In this document: positions 1-8,919 of the stretch, in pieces
Numbering within the stretch: position 1 is the stretch's first letter
Layout of the letters: each line of letters opens with the position of its first letter
Assembly (NCBI GenBank): GCA_003347645.1
Contig: QDFX01000010.1
Span: 1-64,000 of the forward strand
From: Rhizobiaceae bacterium CPCC 101076
GTDB lineage: Bacteria > Pseudomonadota > Alphaproteobacteria > Rhizobiales > Methylopilaceae
DNA: 64,000 nucleotides
Reading direction: 5' to 3'
Made by a program: the position numbers and the translations under genes
Notes under the pieces: model-generated
Told to the model about the DNA's origin: nothing
What the model saw: the letters and a program-made list of their open reading frames with translations, nothing else
Database searches by the model: none

Positions 1-318
1 GAACGAGAACGACAGCTTCTGCAGATGGTCGAAGCTCTTCCTGCGCATCTCGGTCTCGATGTTGATGCCGAGCATGTGACCCCAATAGGTCACCACCACC
101 ATCAGCCCGGTATTGATCACATAGATGACCAGAAGGCCGACCGCGGCGATGAGGATCAGCGTCCAGTCGCGGTTCGGCAGCAGCTCGTCGACGAACAGCT
201 TCACCGCCATCGGGAAGCCGAGCTCAAGCAGCCCCGACAGCACCGCGCAGCCGAAATCGAGCACGAACAGGCCCCGGTACGGAGCGTAATACGAAGCGAA
301 CTGGCGGATCAGGGTCAT
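1..318 (-). CDS. ABC exporter, N-terminal membrane part (partial)
   Basis: This is the first 106 residues of a gene that runs off the left edge on the minus strand. The product begins MTLIRQFASYYAPYRGLF and has two hydrophobic segments (about residues 18-38 and 55-80), followed by a charged stretch containing ETEMRRKSFDHLQKLSF. That is the layout of the first membrane helices and the first intracellular loop of MsbA-type ABC exporters, in which one chain carries both the membrane domain and the ATPase. The ATPase half is outside the window, so the exported substrate cannot be named. It lies downstream of, and in the same direction as, the chemotaxis receptor gene but behind an intrinsic terminator, so it probably has its own promoter. 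Confidence 0.75.
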   Translation of the reverse strand, partial: MTLIRQFASYYAPYRGLFVLDFGCAVLSGLLELGFPMAVKLFVDELLPNRDWTLILIAAVGLLVIYVINTGLMVVVTYWGHMLGINIETEMRRKSFDHLQKLSFSF

Positions 319-338
319 GAGAGCTGGGGCTGCGGCGC

Positions 339-371
339 AAAAAAGGAAGACGCCGTCTCTGCGGCGTCTTC
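339..371 (-). terminator. Intrinsic terminator after the chemotaxis receptor gene
   Basis: Read on the minus strand, a 10-bp perfect stem (arms 362-371 and 346-355, 6-nt loop) is followed after one C by six T residues (complement of 339-344). It lies about 30 bases beyond the receptor stop codon and is a textbook rho-independent terminator. Confidence 0.9.
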
Positions 372-403
372 TAAACCCCCGGGGGTCGGTCGGCAACGCG
401 CCG

Positions 404-2092
404 TTAGGCGGCCCTGAGGCGTCCGATGAACGAGCCGACCTGGCTGCGCAGCCCGTCGGCCTGCCTGGCGAGGTCGACCGCCGCATCGACGATCTCCGCC
501 GAGACGCGGCTCGTATCGCCCGCCGCCTGCGTCACACCGACGATGTTCGACGACACTTCCTGGGTGCCGCTCGACGCCTCGGCGATGTTGCGGGCGATCT
601 CGGTGGTGGCGGCGCCCTGCTGCTCGATCGCGGCGGCGATGGCGGTCGAGATGTGGTCGATGTTCTTGATCGTGCCGCTGATCGTCGAGATCGCCGAGAC
701 GACCTCGGTGGTCGAGGACTGAACGGCCTGGATCTGTGCGTTGATCTCCTCGGTTGCCTTCGAGGCTTCGGCCGCGAGCTGCTTCACTTCCTGGGCGACG
801 ACCGCGAAACCGCGACCCGCCTCGCCGGCGCGGGCGGCCTCGATCGTGGCGTTGAGCGCCAAGAGGTTCGTCTGCTCCGAGACGTCGCGGATCAGGTTCA
901 GCACTTCGCCGATACGCTGAGTGGCGGTGGTCAGCGTCTGGACGATCGCGACCGTCGACGTGGCCTGGTCGGTCGCGCTCGACGTGGCGCGGGCGGCGGA
1001 GGTCACCTGCTCGGCGATCTCGCGGATCGAGGTGGTCAGCTCCTCGGCCGCGCTGGCGACGGTCTGCACATTGTTCGTGGCCTGCTCGGCGGCTGCCGCG
1101 ACGGCGGTCGACTGATGCGTCGTCTCTTCGGCGGCGGAGCTCATCGAGGCCGCGTTCTTCTCAAGGTGCTCGGCGGCGCTGGAGACGGCGTTGACGATGC
1201 CCAGCACCTCCGCCTCGAAAGCGTCGGCGATCTGCATCAGCGCGGCGCGCTGTTCGGCGTCGGCGCGTTCCTTCTGCGCCTTCTGTTCCTGTTCGAGCGC
1301 ACCGACCGCGAGGGCGTTCTGCTTGAACACCTCGACGGCGGCGGCCATGGCGCCGATCTCGTCCTTGCGACCGACGGCCGGCACCTCGACTGAAGTGTCG
1401 CCGCCCGCGAGCGCGGACATCGCGTTCGTCATCTTGCCGAGCGGGGCGATGACCGAGCGGCCGGTCAGGAAGTTCATGCCGAGCGAAATGACCACGCCCG
1501 CGACGAGCGCCGCGATCATGATGTTGATCGCTTGCGCCGCGAGCGCGGCATCCTTGGCGGTCTGCTCGGCGAGGACCGTTTCCATGGTCTCGGACGCCTT
1601 CTCCATCGCGGTTTCGAGCTGACCGAAGATGTTCAGGAATGCGGGGAGCTTGCCTTCGGCTGCGGCCGGGTCGTCCACGCCGAGCTGGGCGACGTAGGTG
1701 GCCGTCGAGGCATAGGAATCGAGGGGCGACTTGACCTGGTCGAGTTCAGCCTTGATGGCGGGAGGAAGGTCGAGGGCAAGGTTGGCGGCGACGCTCTCCT
1801 TGAAGGTCTGGATATGCTCCGCGACCTCCTTCATGACGTCGGCCTTGTCGGCCTTCGATCCGGATTTGCCGGCACGCAACGCCGAGAGCACGTCGGCGCG
1901 AAGCGCGTCGTGCATCATATCGGCGGCCATGTGATTGCGGATCGCCTGCGAGGCGATCTCACCCTTCTTCAAGGCGACCAGGAGCTGGTCGACGGTCCAG
2001 ATGCCGACGATGGCTACGATAGCGGTCAGTACGGCCGCAGCGACGCCATTGAGAAGGAACTTGCCCTTCAACCCGCGAAATAATGCCAACAT
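404..2092 (-). CDS. Methyl-accepting chemotaxis protein
   Basis: A 562-residue transmembrane chemoreceptor. A first membrane helix lies at about residues 14-35, then a mostly helical periplasmic sensor of about 150 residues, a second membrane helix at about 190-210, a HAMP domain (about 210-260) and a long cytoplasmic signalling coiled coil. The highly conserved hairpin tip is present ([20 protein letters not shown], followed by [15 protein letters not shown]). The receptor should pass ligand information to CheA/CheW and be adjusted by CheR/CheB methylation, but no che genes lie in the window. There is no C-terminal CheR-tethering pentapeptide; the chain ends in GRLRAA. The ligand cannot be read from the sequence. 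It is transcribed alone, with a terminator directly downstream. Confidence 0.95.
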   Translation of the reverse strand: MLALFRGLKGKFLLNGVAAAVLTAIVAIVGIWTVDQLLVALKKGEIASQAIRNHMAADMMHDALRADVLSALRAGKSGSKADKADVMKEVAEHIQTFKESVAANLALDLPPAIKAELDQVKSPLDSYASTATYVAQLGVDDPAAAEGKLPAFLNIFGQLETAMEKASETMETVLAEQTAKDAALAAQAINIMIAALVAGVVISLGMNFLTGRSVIAPLGKMTNAMSALAGGDTSVEVPAVGRKDEIGAMAAAVEVFKQNALAVGALEQEQKAQKERADAEQRAALMQIADAFEAEVLGIVNAVSSAAEHLEKNAASMSSAAEETTHQSTAVAAAAEQATNNVQTVASAAEELTTSIREIAEQVTSAARATSSATDQATSTVAIVQTLTTATQRIGEVLNLIRDVSEQTNLLALNATIEAARAGEAGRGFAVVAQEVKQLAAEASKATEEINAQIQAVQSSTTEVVSAISTISGTIKNIDHISTAIAAAIEQQGAATTEIARNIAEASSGTQEVSSNIVGVTQAAGDTSRVSAEIVDAAVDLARQADGLRSQVGSFIGRLRAA

Positions 2093-2254
2093 GTTAGTTT
2101 CCCCGGAAGCTCCATTTTGCGGAGCGTTAGCCCGGCGTTAGGCTTAACGGAGAGTGGTTAAAACATCCGTATTTCCCCCCATATCCTTGAACCATCCTCA
2201 TCTCTGTGCAGACAAAGCTTTCAAGTCGGATTTTGCTTGCGGGGACTTGGTTTA

Positions 2255-3028
2255 ATGAAATCGGAGAGGGTGCTGATCGTCGCCGGTGCGATTTTTTCTT
2301 TTGCCTGCGCCGTAAATTTTTCTTGGGCACAGGAGGCTGAGATTCCGCCGGTCCAGTATCCCGTCCTGCCGGCGCAATCCGCCGACGCGAACGGCTTCGT
2401 GCCTGAGGGCTGGCTGATCGACACCAGGTCGGAAGGCGACCTCAACAAGGACGGCCTCGCCGACCTGCTTCTCGTCCTTCGCGACAACGATCCGACGAAC
2501 GTGCTGAAGAACGACAGCTTCGGGCCGCCTGAGCTGAACACCAATCCGCGCATGATCGCGGTGGCGTTCGCGGGTGGCGAGGGCAAGCCCTACTTGCTTG
2601 TCCTGCAGAACCACACGCTCATTCCCCGCCACGAGCAGTCCACGCTCGACGATGCGTTCGACAACACGACGGCGCCGACGATCGCGCGCGGCGCATTCTC
2701 GATCTCGCTCGGCCTGTTCGCGAATGCAGGCGGCTGGGACATGAGTAATGCGACGCTCACCTTCCGCTATCAGAACGGCCGGTTCGAGCTGATCGGCTTC
2801 GAGGAGAGTACCGTAAGGCGCAACACTGGTGCGATGACCACTACGAGCGCCAATTTCTCGACCGGCAAGGTGCGGCTCGACACCGGCAATATCGAGAACG
2901 ACAAGACCAGGACCGTCTGGAAAACGCTTCCGAGAAAGGCGCTCCTGTCGATCGACGAAGTCGGCAACGGGCTCGACTATTACCCGCTGCCGCAACGCCC
3001 CAAGGGCGTGGACGCCGATCCGGGCTAG
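2255..3028 (+). CDS. Secreted protein of unknown function
   Basis: A 257-residue protein starting MKSERVLIVAG, with a Sec-type signal peptide (hydrophobic core at residues 6-22, probable cleavage after SWA-Q). The ATG at 2255 is preferred over the upstream TTG at 2237 because GGGGA lies about ten bases before it. The mature part contains GDLNKDGLADLLLVLRDND, a calcium-binding-like DxNxDGxxD loop of the FG-GAP/VCBS type, present once only. The rest is beta-rich with no catalytic motif I recognise. It converges on the response-regulator gene; the two stop codons overlap in a shared CTAG at 3025-3028. Function unknown; a periplasmic or outer-envelope location is likely. Confidence 0.75.
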   Translation: MKSERVLIVAGAIFSFACAVNFSWAQEAEIPPVQYPVLPAQSADANGFVPEGWLIDTRSEGDLNKDGLADLLLVLRDNDPTNVLKNDSFGPPELNTNPRMIAVAFAGGEGKPYLLVLQNHTLIPRHEQSTLDDAFDNTTAPTIARGAFSISLGLFANAGGWDMSNATLTFRYQNGRFELIGFEESTVRRNTGAMTTTSANFSTGKVRLDTGNIENDKTRTVWKTLPRKALLSIDEVGNGLDYYPLPQRPKGVDADPG

Positions 3029-3951
3029 TCGATCTGGTCCTGCGTCAGGGTCCTGACCGCGATCGCGGCGGCAGAGGCGCGGTTCTCGACGCCGAGCTTC
3101 GAATAGATCTGCTCGAGGTGCTTGTTCACGGTGCGCGGACTGAGGCCGAGGATCTCGGCGACGTCCTTGTTCGACTTGCCGCGGCCGACCCAGACCAGTA
3201 CTTCAGCCTCGCGGGCGGTGAGGCCCAGCCGCTCCTTCAAAGTCGTCTCCGGCAGAACGAAGCTCTCCTCGGCGACACGCAGCATGAACTGGTCCGGACC
3301 GGTCCGGGCGAGGAACGAGATCTGCAGGCGGCGGCCCTCGATATCGGCGCTGATCTGCGCCGGCGCGCTCGCCGAGCGGGTCGCCTGCCCGATCCAGACG
3401 CGGACGGCGAGAGGCAGCGCCTGCTGGCTGGACCGCCCCAGCGCGGCTGAGCCGAGCAGACGACGCGCCTGCGGCGTCGCCCACAGCAGCTCGCCGCCCG
3501 CGCTGACCGCGAGCAGGAAGCGGCCGGTCACGTCGAGCGCGACGCGGGCGCTCTGCGCGGCGCGGGCATTGGCCAGGTGCACGCGGATGCGGGCGAGAAG
3601 CTCGTCCGGAACCACCGGCTTGGTGATGTAGTCGACGCCGCCCGCCTCCAGTCCGCGAACGATGTGCTCGGTTTCGGTCAGGCCGGTCATGAACACGACC
3701 GGAACGTGCGACAGCGTCTCGCTCTGCTTCAATAGGCGGGTGGTCTCGAAGCCGTCCTTCCCCGGCATCACCGCGTCCATCAGGATGATGTCGGGCGTCA
3801 CCTGCTCGACCAGTTTCAGGGCCGAATCGCCGTCGACCGCGACTAGGACGGTCATGCCGGCCTCGTCCAGCACGTTTGTCAGCATGCCGAGATTGTCCGC
3901 CGAATCCTCGACGACCAGAACGATGTCGCGGGGATGGCTCGTGTCACTCAC
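3025..3951 (-). CDS. LuxR-family response regulator, partner of the NCS1-kinase
   Basis: A 308-residue regulator. A receiver domain spans residues 9-128, with the acidic pocket in VVEDSADN, phosphoacceptor D59 (LMDAVMPG) and conserved K111. A PAS-like spacer covers about 140-235, and a LuxR/NarL-type helix-turn-helix about 243-300 (LTAREAEVL, SPRTVNKHLEQIYSKLGV). The GTG start at 3951 overlaps the stop codon of the upstream kinase (GTGAGTGA), so the two are translationally coupled. Inference: it receives phosphate from that kinase and controls the divergent amide/urea transporter and formamidase operon. An 18-bp palindrome upstream of that operon (7480-7497) is a candidate binding site. Confidence 0.9.
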   Translation of the reverse strand: MSDTSHPRDIVLVVEDSADNLGMLTNVLDEAGMTVLVAVDGDSALKLVEQVTPDIILMDAVMPGKDGFETTRLLKQSETLSHVPVVFMTGLTETEHIVRGLEAGGVDYITKPVVPDELLARIRVHLANARAAQSARVALDVTGRFLLAVSAGGELLWATPQARRLLGSAALGRSSQQALPLAVRVWIGQATRSASAPAQISADIEGRRLQISFLARTGPDQFMLRVAEESFVLPETTLKERLGLTAREAEVLVWVGRGKSNKDVAEILGLSPRTVNKHLEQIYSKLGVENRASAAAIAVRTLTQDQID

Positions 3952-6900
3952 CGGGGACGCTTTCGAGGGCTGACATGTAGCGGCGTAGGTCGAAGTTGCG
4001 GACGTGGGTGGCGAGATCGTCAACAAACGGCTTGCTCTCCGGATATGTCTCTTCGAGTTCGGCCAGTTTCGCCTCGATGCCGCGAATGTAGCCGATGCTG
4101 CCGAGACGCTTGAGTTCGTCGATGTCGCTGCGGCCGAGTGTGACGGTGTGGGCGTCCGCCCGACCCGTCGGCACCATGATCGGCTCGGCGCTCTCATGGA
4201 TCCATTCGAGCTTCATCAGCGCGGCGATGCGGTCCTGCAGTTTCTGGATATCGACCGGCTTCGGGATGAAATCGTCGTGGTTATCGCCGGGAATCGCCTG
4301 GCGCTGCTCGGTGACGTTAGCCGAGACCATGATGATCGGCGCCTGCTTGTGGCCCGCCGCCCGCAGTCTCTCCGCGAGTTGCAGGCCGGTCATTCCGGGC
4401 ATCGCGATGTCGAGGATGAAGAGGTCCGGATCGCAATCCTCGACCAGTGACAGGCAGGACGGACCGTCCGGTGCGGTCAGCAGCGTGAAGCCGATCGGCA
4501 CCAGCACTTCGCGCATCAGGTCGCGATGGGCGACATCGTCGTCGGCGACGACGACGGTGCGGCGCGGACCGAGATAGCCGGTGATCTTGCGGCGCGGACG
4601 GAGCTGCAGGCTCGGATTGTTCACGGCGGCCAGCAGCAGGCGGACGGTGAAGACCGTGCCCTTGCCGACGATGCTTTTGACCGTGATCTCGCCGCCCATG
4701 ATCTCCGACAGCAGGCGGGTGATGGTCAGGCCAAGGCCGATGCCGGGCGTGACTTCGGGATCGAGGCCATGGCCGCGTTCGAACGGCGCGAAAACGCGTT
4801 CGATATCGGCCTCGGGAATGCCCGGCCCGGTGTCCGAAATCTCGAACTCGGCGACACCGCTGCGCATGCGCAGGGTCAGTGCGATCTCGCCCTGCTGGGT
4901 GAACTTGATCGCGTTCGACAGCAGGTTGATCAGGATCTGCCGAAGGCGCTTCTCGTCCGTCGAAATGACCGGCGGAATCTGGTCGGGCCTGGTGAAGCGG
5001 AACTCCAGCCGCTTCGTCTGCGCCTGGAGGCGGAACATCTCGACGATCTGGTCGAGGAATTCCGGCAGCCGGACCTCGTCGCGGCTGAGCTGCAGTCGCC
5101 CGGATTCGATCCGGGAAATGTCGAGCAGGCCGTCGATCAAGCCAGACAGATGCTCCGCCGAACGCCGGATCACGCGGACCCCACCTCGGCGATGCTGCGG
5201 CACCGCCTCGTCACGCTCCATGAGCTGCGCGTAGCCGAGAATCGCGTTCAGCGGCGTCCGGAGTTCGTGGCCGATGCCGATGACGTAGCGGCTCTTCGCC
5301 TGGTTCGCGGCTTCGGCGACGTCGCGCGCTTTCTGGAGCTGCGCGTCGGTTTCCTCGTGCGCCTCGATTTCGCGGAAGAGAAGGCGGGTCTGGCTCGCCG
5401 ATTCCTCTTCGGCGACGCGGCGGCTCTCGTGCGCGAGGACGAACAGCCAGGAGGCAATGCCGCCGATGATCGTCAGCGGGAAGAACACGGCCCAGAGCGT
5501 GTTGCCTATGATCAGCTTCTGGTCGGTTGCGTTGATCGTCGCCTGGAAATAGACGAGCGCGAGCACCGAGGCCATCACCCCGGTACTGAAGACGAACAGG
5601 CCGATGAAACGGCCGACACCGCTGTCGAGCTTGGCTGCGATCCTCGCCGGCATCAACATGTGGACGAGCGATGATATCTGCTCGTTCAGCCGGCCATGCG
5701 GCTTGCAGCCGTCGTGGCACCGCGCGTCGAGCGAACAGCAGAGCGAACAGATCGGTCCGCTATAGACCGGGCATGCGGCCATGTCCTGCTGCTCGAACGA
5801 ATGTTCGCACACGCAGCACTGGATGGTCCTGCGGCCGCTCCAGTCGGCGCGGGGCTCGCGGGCGAGGTAATAGCGGCCGCGCGTCGCGATCGCGATGACC
5901 GGACTCGCGACGAACGCCGTACCGAGCGCGATGAAGGGAGCAAGCGCCTGCGGCACCTCCCCGAACGTGCCGCCGAAAGCCACGAGCGCGACGACGCTCG
6001 CGAGCACCATTGAGCCGACGCCGACCGGGTTCACGTCGTAGAGATGCGCCCGCTTGAACTCGATGTGTTTGGGGCTGAGCCCCAGCGGCTTGTTGACGAC
6101 GAGGTCCGCCACCAGCGCGCCCACCCAAGCGACGGCGACGACCGAATAGAGGCCGAGCGTCTGCTCCAGCGCCCGGTAGATGCCGAGCTCCATCAGGAGC
6201 AACGCGATCGCGACGTTGAAGACGAGCCAGACGACGCGGCCGGGATGGCTGTGGGTCAGCCGGGAGAAGAAGTTCGACCACGCGATCGAGCCGGCATAGG
6301 CGTTGGTCACGTTGATCTTGAGCTGCGACAGGACGACGAAAACGACCATCAGCAGCAGCGCGAGGTCGGGTGACGACGTCACGTATTTGAACGCGACGAG
6401 GTACATCTCCGTCGGCTGCGCGGCCTCCTCGAACTCGAAGCCCTGTGCGACGGCGAGCACCGCGAGGAAGGATCCGATCAGCATCTTGACGATGCCCGGC
6501 ACCACCCAGCCGGCGCCGCCGGTGAACAGCGCGAGCCACCATTTCACATGCGTGCCTTTGCGGGCGCGCGGCAGGAAGCGCAGCACGTCGACCTGTTCGC
6601 CGATCTGCGCGATCAGCGAGAACACGACGCCCGATGCCGCTCCGAAGAGGACGAGATTGAACCCGCCGCCGTCCTCGTCCGGGAACTTCATCCACTCGCG
6701 AACGGCCTCCGGGTTTTTCCAGAAGATGAACAGAAACGGCAGGATATGCAGCGCGACCCAGATCGGCTGCGTCCAGACCTGAAACCGCGTGATCCAGGTG
6801 ATGCCGTGCGTCACGATCGGGATGACCACGAGCGATGAGATGACATAGCCGAGGGGCAGCGGCAGGCCGAAGCACATCTGCAGCGCCGCCGCCATGATCG

Positions 6901-7303
6901 CGGCCTCGATGGCGAAGAAGATGAATGTGAAGCTCGCGTAGATCAGCGAGGTGATCGTCGAGCCGATATAACCGAAGCCCGCGCCGCGGGTGAGCAGGTC
7001 GATGTCGACGCCGTACTTCGCCGCGTAATAGCTGATCGGCGCGCCGGTCAGGAAGATCAGCACGCTGACGACGAGGATCGCGGCCACCGCATTGGTGAAG
7101 CCGTAGTTCAGCGTGATCGCGCCGCCGATGGCCTCGAGCGCTAGGAACGATATCGCGGCAAGGGCGGTATGCCCGACGCGCAGCGCAGACCATGTGCGGG
7201 CGCGCTCCGCGGTGAAGCGTAGAGCGAAATCCTCAAGCGTCTGGTTGGCGACCCACTGATTGTATTGTCGCCGCACCCTGACGATGCGCTGGCGCCCCGA
7301 CAT
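3944..7303 (-). CDS. Hybrid histidine kinase with N-terminal NCS1 permease-like sensor
   Basis: A 1119-residue protein that joins a transporter fold to a hybrid kinase. Residues about 40-480 form a 12-helix NCS1 (cytosine/purine/allantoin-type) permease. A cysteine cluster follows (C496, 497, 499, 511, 519, 522, 523, 529, 533), then two more membrane helices (about 565-585 and 600-622) and a coiled coil. The HisKA domain has H679 ([16 protein letters not shown]), the HATPase domain has N797 and the DTGPGIP box at 824, and the receiver has phosphoacceptor D965 (LDIAMPG). The start at 7303 is chosen because GGGGACGGG precedes it and the upstream residues look non-coding. The organisation recalls CbrA, in which a transporter domain feeds a kinase. 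Context suggests it senses urea or short amides. Confidence 0.92.
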   Translation of the reverse strand: MSGRQRIVRVRRQYNQWVANQTLEDFALRFTAERARTWSALRVGHTALAAISFLALEAIGGAITLNYGFTNAVAAILVVSVLIFLTGAPISYYAAKYGVDIDLLTRGAGFGYIGSTITSLIYASFTFIFFAIEAAIMAAALQMCFGLPLPLGYVISSLVVIPIVTHGITWITRFQVWTQPIWVALHILPFLFIFWKNPEAVREWMKFPDEDGGGFNLVLFGAASGVVFSLIAQIGEQVDVLRFLPRARKGTHVKWWLALFTGGAGWVVPGIVKMLIGSFLAVLAVAQGFEFEEAAQPTEMYLVAFKYVTSSPDLALLLMVVFVVLSQLKINVTNAYAGSIAWSNFFSRLTHSHPGRVVWLVFNVAIALLLMELGIYRALEQTLGLYSVVAVAWVGALVADLVVNKPLGLSPKHIEFKRAHLYDVNPVGVGSMVLASVVALVAFGGTFGEVPQALAPFIALGTAFVASPVIAIATRGRYYLAREPRADWSGRRTIQCCVCEHSFEQQDMAACPVYSGPICSLCCSLDARCHDGCKPHGRLNEQISSLVHMLMPARIAAKLDSGVGRFIGLFVFSTGVMASVLALVYFQATINATDQKLIIGNTLWAVFFPLTIIGGIASWLFVLAHESRRVAEEESASQTRLLFREIEAHEETDAQLQKARDVAEAANQAKSRYVIGIGHELRTPLNAILGYAQLMERDEAVPQHRRGGVRVIRRSAEHLSGLIDGLLDISRIESGRLQLSRDEVRLPEFLDQIVEMFRLQAQTKRLEFRFTRPDQIPPVISTDEKRLRQILINLLSNAIKFTQQGEIALTLRMRSGVAEFEISDTGPGIPEADIERVFAPFERGHGLDPEVTPGIGLGLTITRLLSEIMGGEITVKSIVGKGTVFTVRLLLAAVNNPSLQLRPRRKITGYLGPRRTVVVADDDVAHRDLMREVLVPIGFTLLTAPDGPSCLSLVEDCDPDLFILDIAMPGMTGLQLAERLRAAGHKQAPIIMVSANVTEQRQAIPGDNHDDFIPKPVDIQKLQDRIAALMKLEWIHESAEPIMVPTGRADAHTVTLGRSDIDELKRLGSIGYIRGIEAKLAELEETYPESKPFVDDLATHVRNFDLRRYMSALESVPGE

Positions 7304-7569
7304 CCCGTCCCCGAAGTTCCCTGCCCCCGATCCTTGCGCCGCACTCTGCAAATTCCGTTCCGTACGCAACCCAAGCCCCTCACGGCCACGACAAAATGCG
7401 GGGTGGCGCCGCAGGTCCGGCGCCACCCCGCTCCAACGGAGATGCATGTGAACTCTGGGCGTTAACCCCGTGCCGCGACATACGTTAAACGACGTATACC
7501 GGTGCTTGCAGAACCCGAACACCATTCCCCGCAATGAGGTCGGAGGCCTCGTTCACAGGGGGTACCTAT
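7304..7569. promoter_or_regulatory. Divergent control region of kinase and amide-transporter operons
   Basis: This 266-base region separates the two divergent operons and contains no gene. It holds a perfect 13-bp inverted repeat (7399-7411 with 7418-7430, 6-nt loop) near the kinase side. Closer to the transporter lies an 18-base interrupted palindrome, ATACGT-TAAACG-ACGTAT, at 7480-7497. The second element has the size and symmetry expected for a LuxR-type response-regulator dimer site. I looked for the conserved core of a guanidine-I (ykkC) riboswitch and did not see it. Confidence 0.55.
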
Positions 7570-8829
7570 ATGTCAGACGACAACAAGTTCGGTCCGGAGT
7601 CGCAACTCCGCCGCAAGCTTCTCATGGGAATGGCCGCCATCCCGGCAGCCGCTCTCATGCCGAAGGTTGCATTCGCCCAGGCGCCGGCCACTTCGGCGAT
7701 CAACACGACGGGTCTTGCCGTCACGGACACCGAAGTGACCGTCGGCATCCTGCATTCGGTCACCGGCACGATGGCCATCTCCGAAACGGGTTCGGTGCAG
7801 GCCGAGAAGCTCGCGATCGAGCAGATCAACGCCGCGGGCGGCGTGCTCGGCCGCAAGATCAAGTTCATCCAGGAAGACGGCGCGTCCGACTGGCCGACCT
7901 TCGCCGAGAAGGCCAAGAAGCTCCTCGTCCAGGACAAGGTCGCGGCCATCATGGGCTGCTGGACCTCGGCCTCGCGCAAGGCGGTGCTGCCGGTCATCGA
8001 GCAGTACAACGGCATGCTCTACTATCCGACCTTCTATGAAGGCCTCGAGCAGTCGAAGAACGTCATCTACACGGGTCAGGAAGCCACGCAGCAGATCCTC
8101 GCCGGCCTCGACTGGGTCAACAAGACCAAGGGCGGCAAGAGCTTCTACCTGATCGGCTCGGACTACATCTGGCCGCGCACGTCGATGAAGATCGCCCGCA
8201 AGCACATCGAGGCCCACCTCGGTGGTTCGGTCGCCGGCGAAGAGTACTTCCCGCTCGGCCACACCCAGTTCAACTCGGTCATCAACAAGATCAAGCTGAA
8301 GAAGCCCGACGTGATCTACTGCGCGGTCGTCGGCGGCTCCAACGTCGCCTTCTACAAGCAGCTCAAGGCGGCCGGCATCGACCTGTCGAAGCAGACCCTC
8401 CTGACCATCTCGGTCACGGAAGACGAGATCGACGGTATCGGCGGCGAGAACATCACGGGCGCCTATGCCTGCATGAAGTACTTCCAGTCGCTCGACAATC
8501 CGAACAACAAGGAATTCGTCACCGAATTCAAGAAAATGTGGGGCGAGAAGACGGTCATCGGCGACGTCACGCAGGCGGCCTATCTCGGTCCGTGGCTCTG
8601 GAAAATGACCGTCGAGAAGGCGGGCAGCTTCGACGTCGACAAGATCGCCGAGGCCTCGACCGACATCGAGTTCACCAAGGCGCCGGAAGGCTACGTCAAG
8701 ATCCACAAGAACCACCACCTCTGGTCGAAGGCCCGTGTCGGCCAGGTCCAGCCGGATGGCCAGTTCAAGGTGGTCTACGAGACGGCCGACCTCATCGAGC
8801 CGAACCCCTTCCCGGCTGGCTATCAGTGA
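7570..8829 (+). CDS. urtA: Urea/short-chain amide ABC transporter, substrate-binding protein
   Basis: A 419-residue periplasmic binding protein of the branched-chain amino acid/urea family (UrtA/FmdD type). The N-terminus has a Tat-like leader, twin arginine in QLRRKLLMG followed by a hydrophobic stretch ending KVAFAQ-A, so it may be exported folded. Family landmarks include VGILHSVTGTMAISETG, DGASDWPTF and GCWTSASRKAVLPV. The ATG at 7570 follows a GGGGG ribosome-binding site; an in-frame upstream start at 7534 would bury the leader. It heads urtABCDE-fmdA-fmdB. Context with formamidase, as in the fmd genes of Methylophilus, points to formamide/acetamide and urea uptake rather than urea alone; no urease gene is in the window. 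Confidence 0.92.
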   Translation: MSDDNKFGPESQLRRKLLMGMAAIPAAALMPKVAFAQAPATSAINTTGLAVTDTEVTVGILHSVTGTMAISETGSVQAEKLAIEQINAAGGVLGRKIKFIQEDGASDWPTFAEKAKKLLVQDKVAAIMGCWTSASRKAVLPVIEQYNGMLYYPTFYEGLEQSKNVIYTGQEATQQILAGLDWVNKTKGGKSFYLIGSDYIWPRTSMKIARKHIEAHLGGSVAGEEYFPLGHTQFNSVINKIKLKKPDVIYCAVVGGSNVAFYKQLKAAGIDLSKQTLLTISVTEDEIDGIGGENITGAYACMKYFQSLDNPNNKEFVTEFKKMWGEKTVIGDVTQAAYLGPWLWKMTVEKAGSFDVDKIAEASTDIEFTKAPEGYVKIHKNHHLWSKARVGQVQPDGQFKVVYETADLIEPNPFPAGYQ

Positions 8830-8838
8830 TCTGACGCT

Positions 8839-8880
8839 CGGGCGGGATGCGATGATCGCACCCCGCCCGGCTTTCTTTTC
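8839..8880 (+). terminator. Stem-loop after the urtA-type binding-protein gene
   Basis: Arms 8839-8852 and 8856-8869 pair over 14 positions with one A-C mismatch and a TGA loop, followed by GCTTTCTTTTC. It looks like a partial terminator or 3' stabilising structure that would keep binding-protein mRNA in excess over the downstream permease mRNA. Confidence 0.75.
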
Positions 8881-8919
8881 GGGGGCTGAGGCGTGCTGCG
8901 GGGCACGCGGGAGGGCACG

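Noticed and set aside
7304-7569. Possible guanidine-I (ykkC) riboswitch before the urea/amide transporter
   Set aside because: Such riboswitches precede some urea-related genes, but I could not find their conserved core sequences here; the hairpin and dyad present do not fit that fold.
7573-8718. Long open frame antisense to the binding-protein gene
   Set aside because: Composition is typical of a reverse-strand shadow (repeated D, R, L, V), and the plus strand encodes a clear UrtA-type protein.
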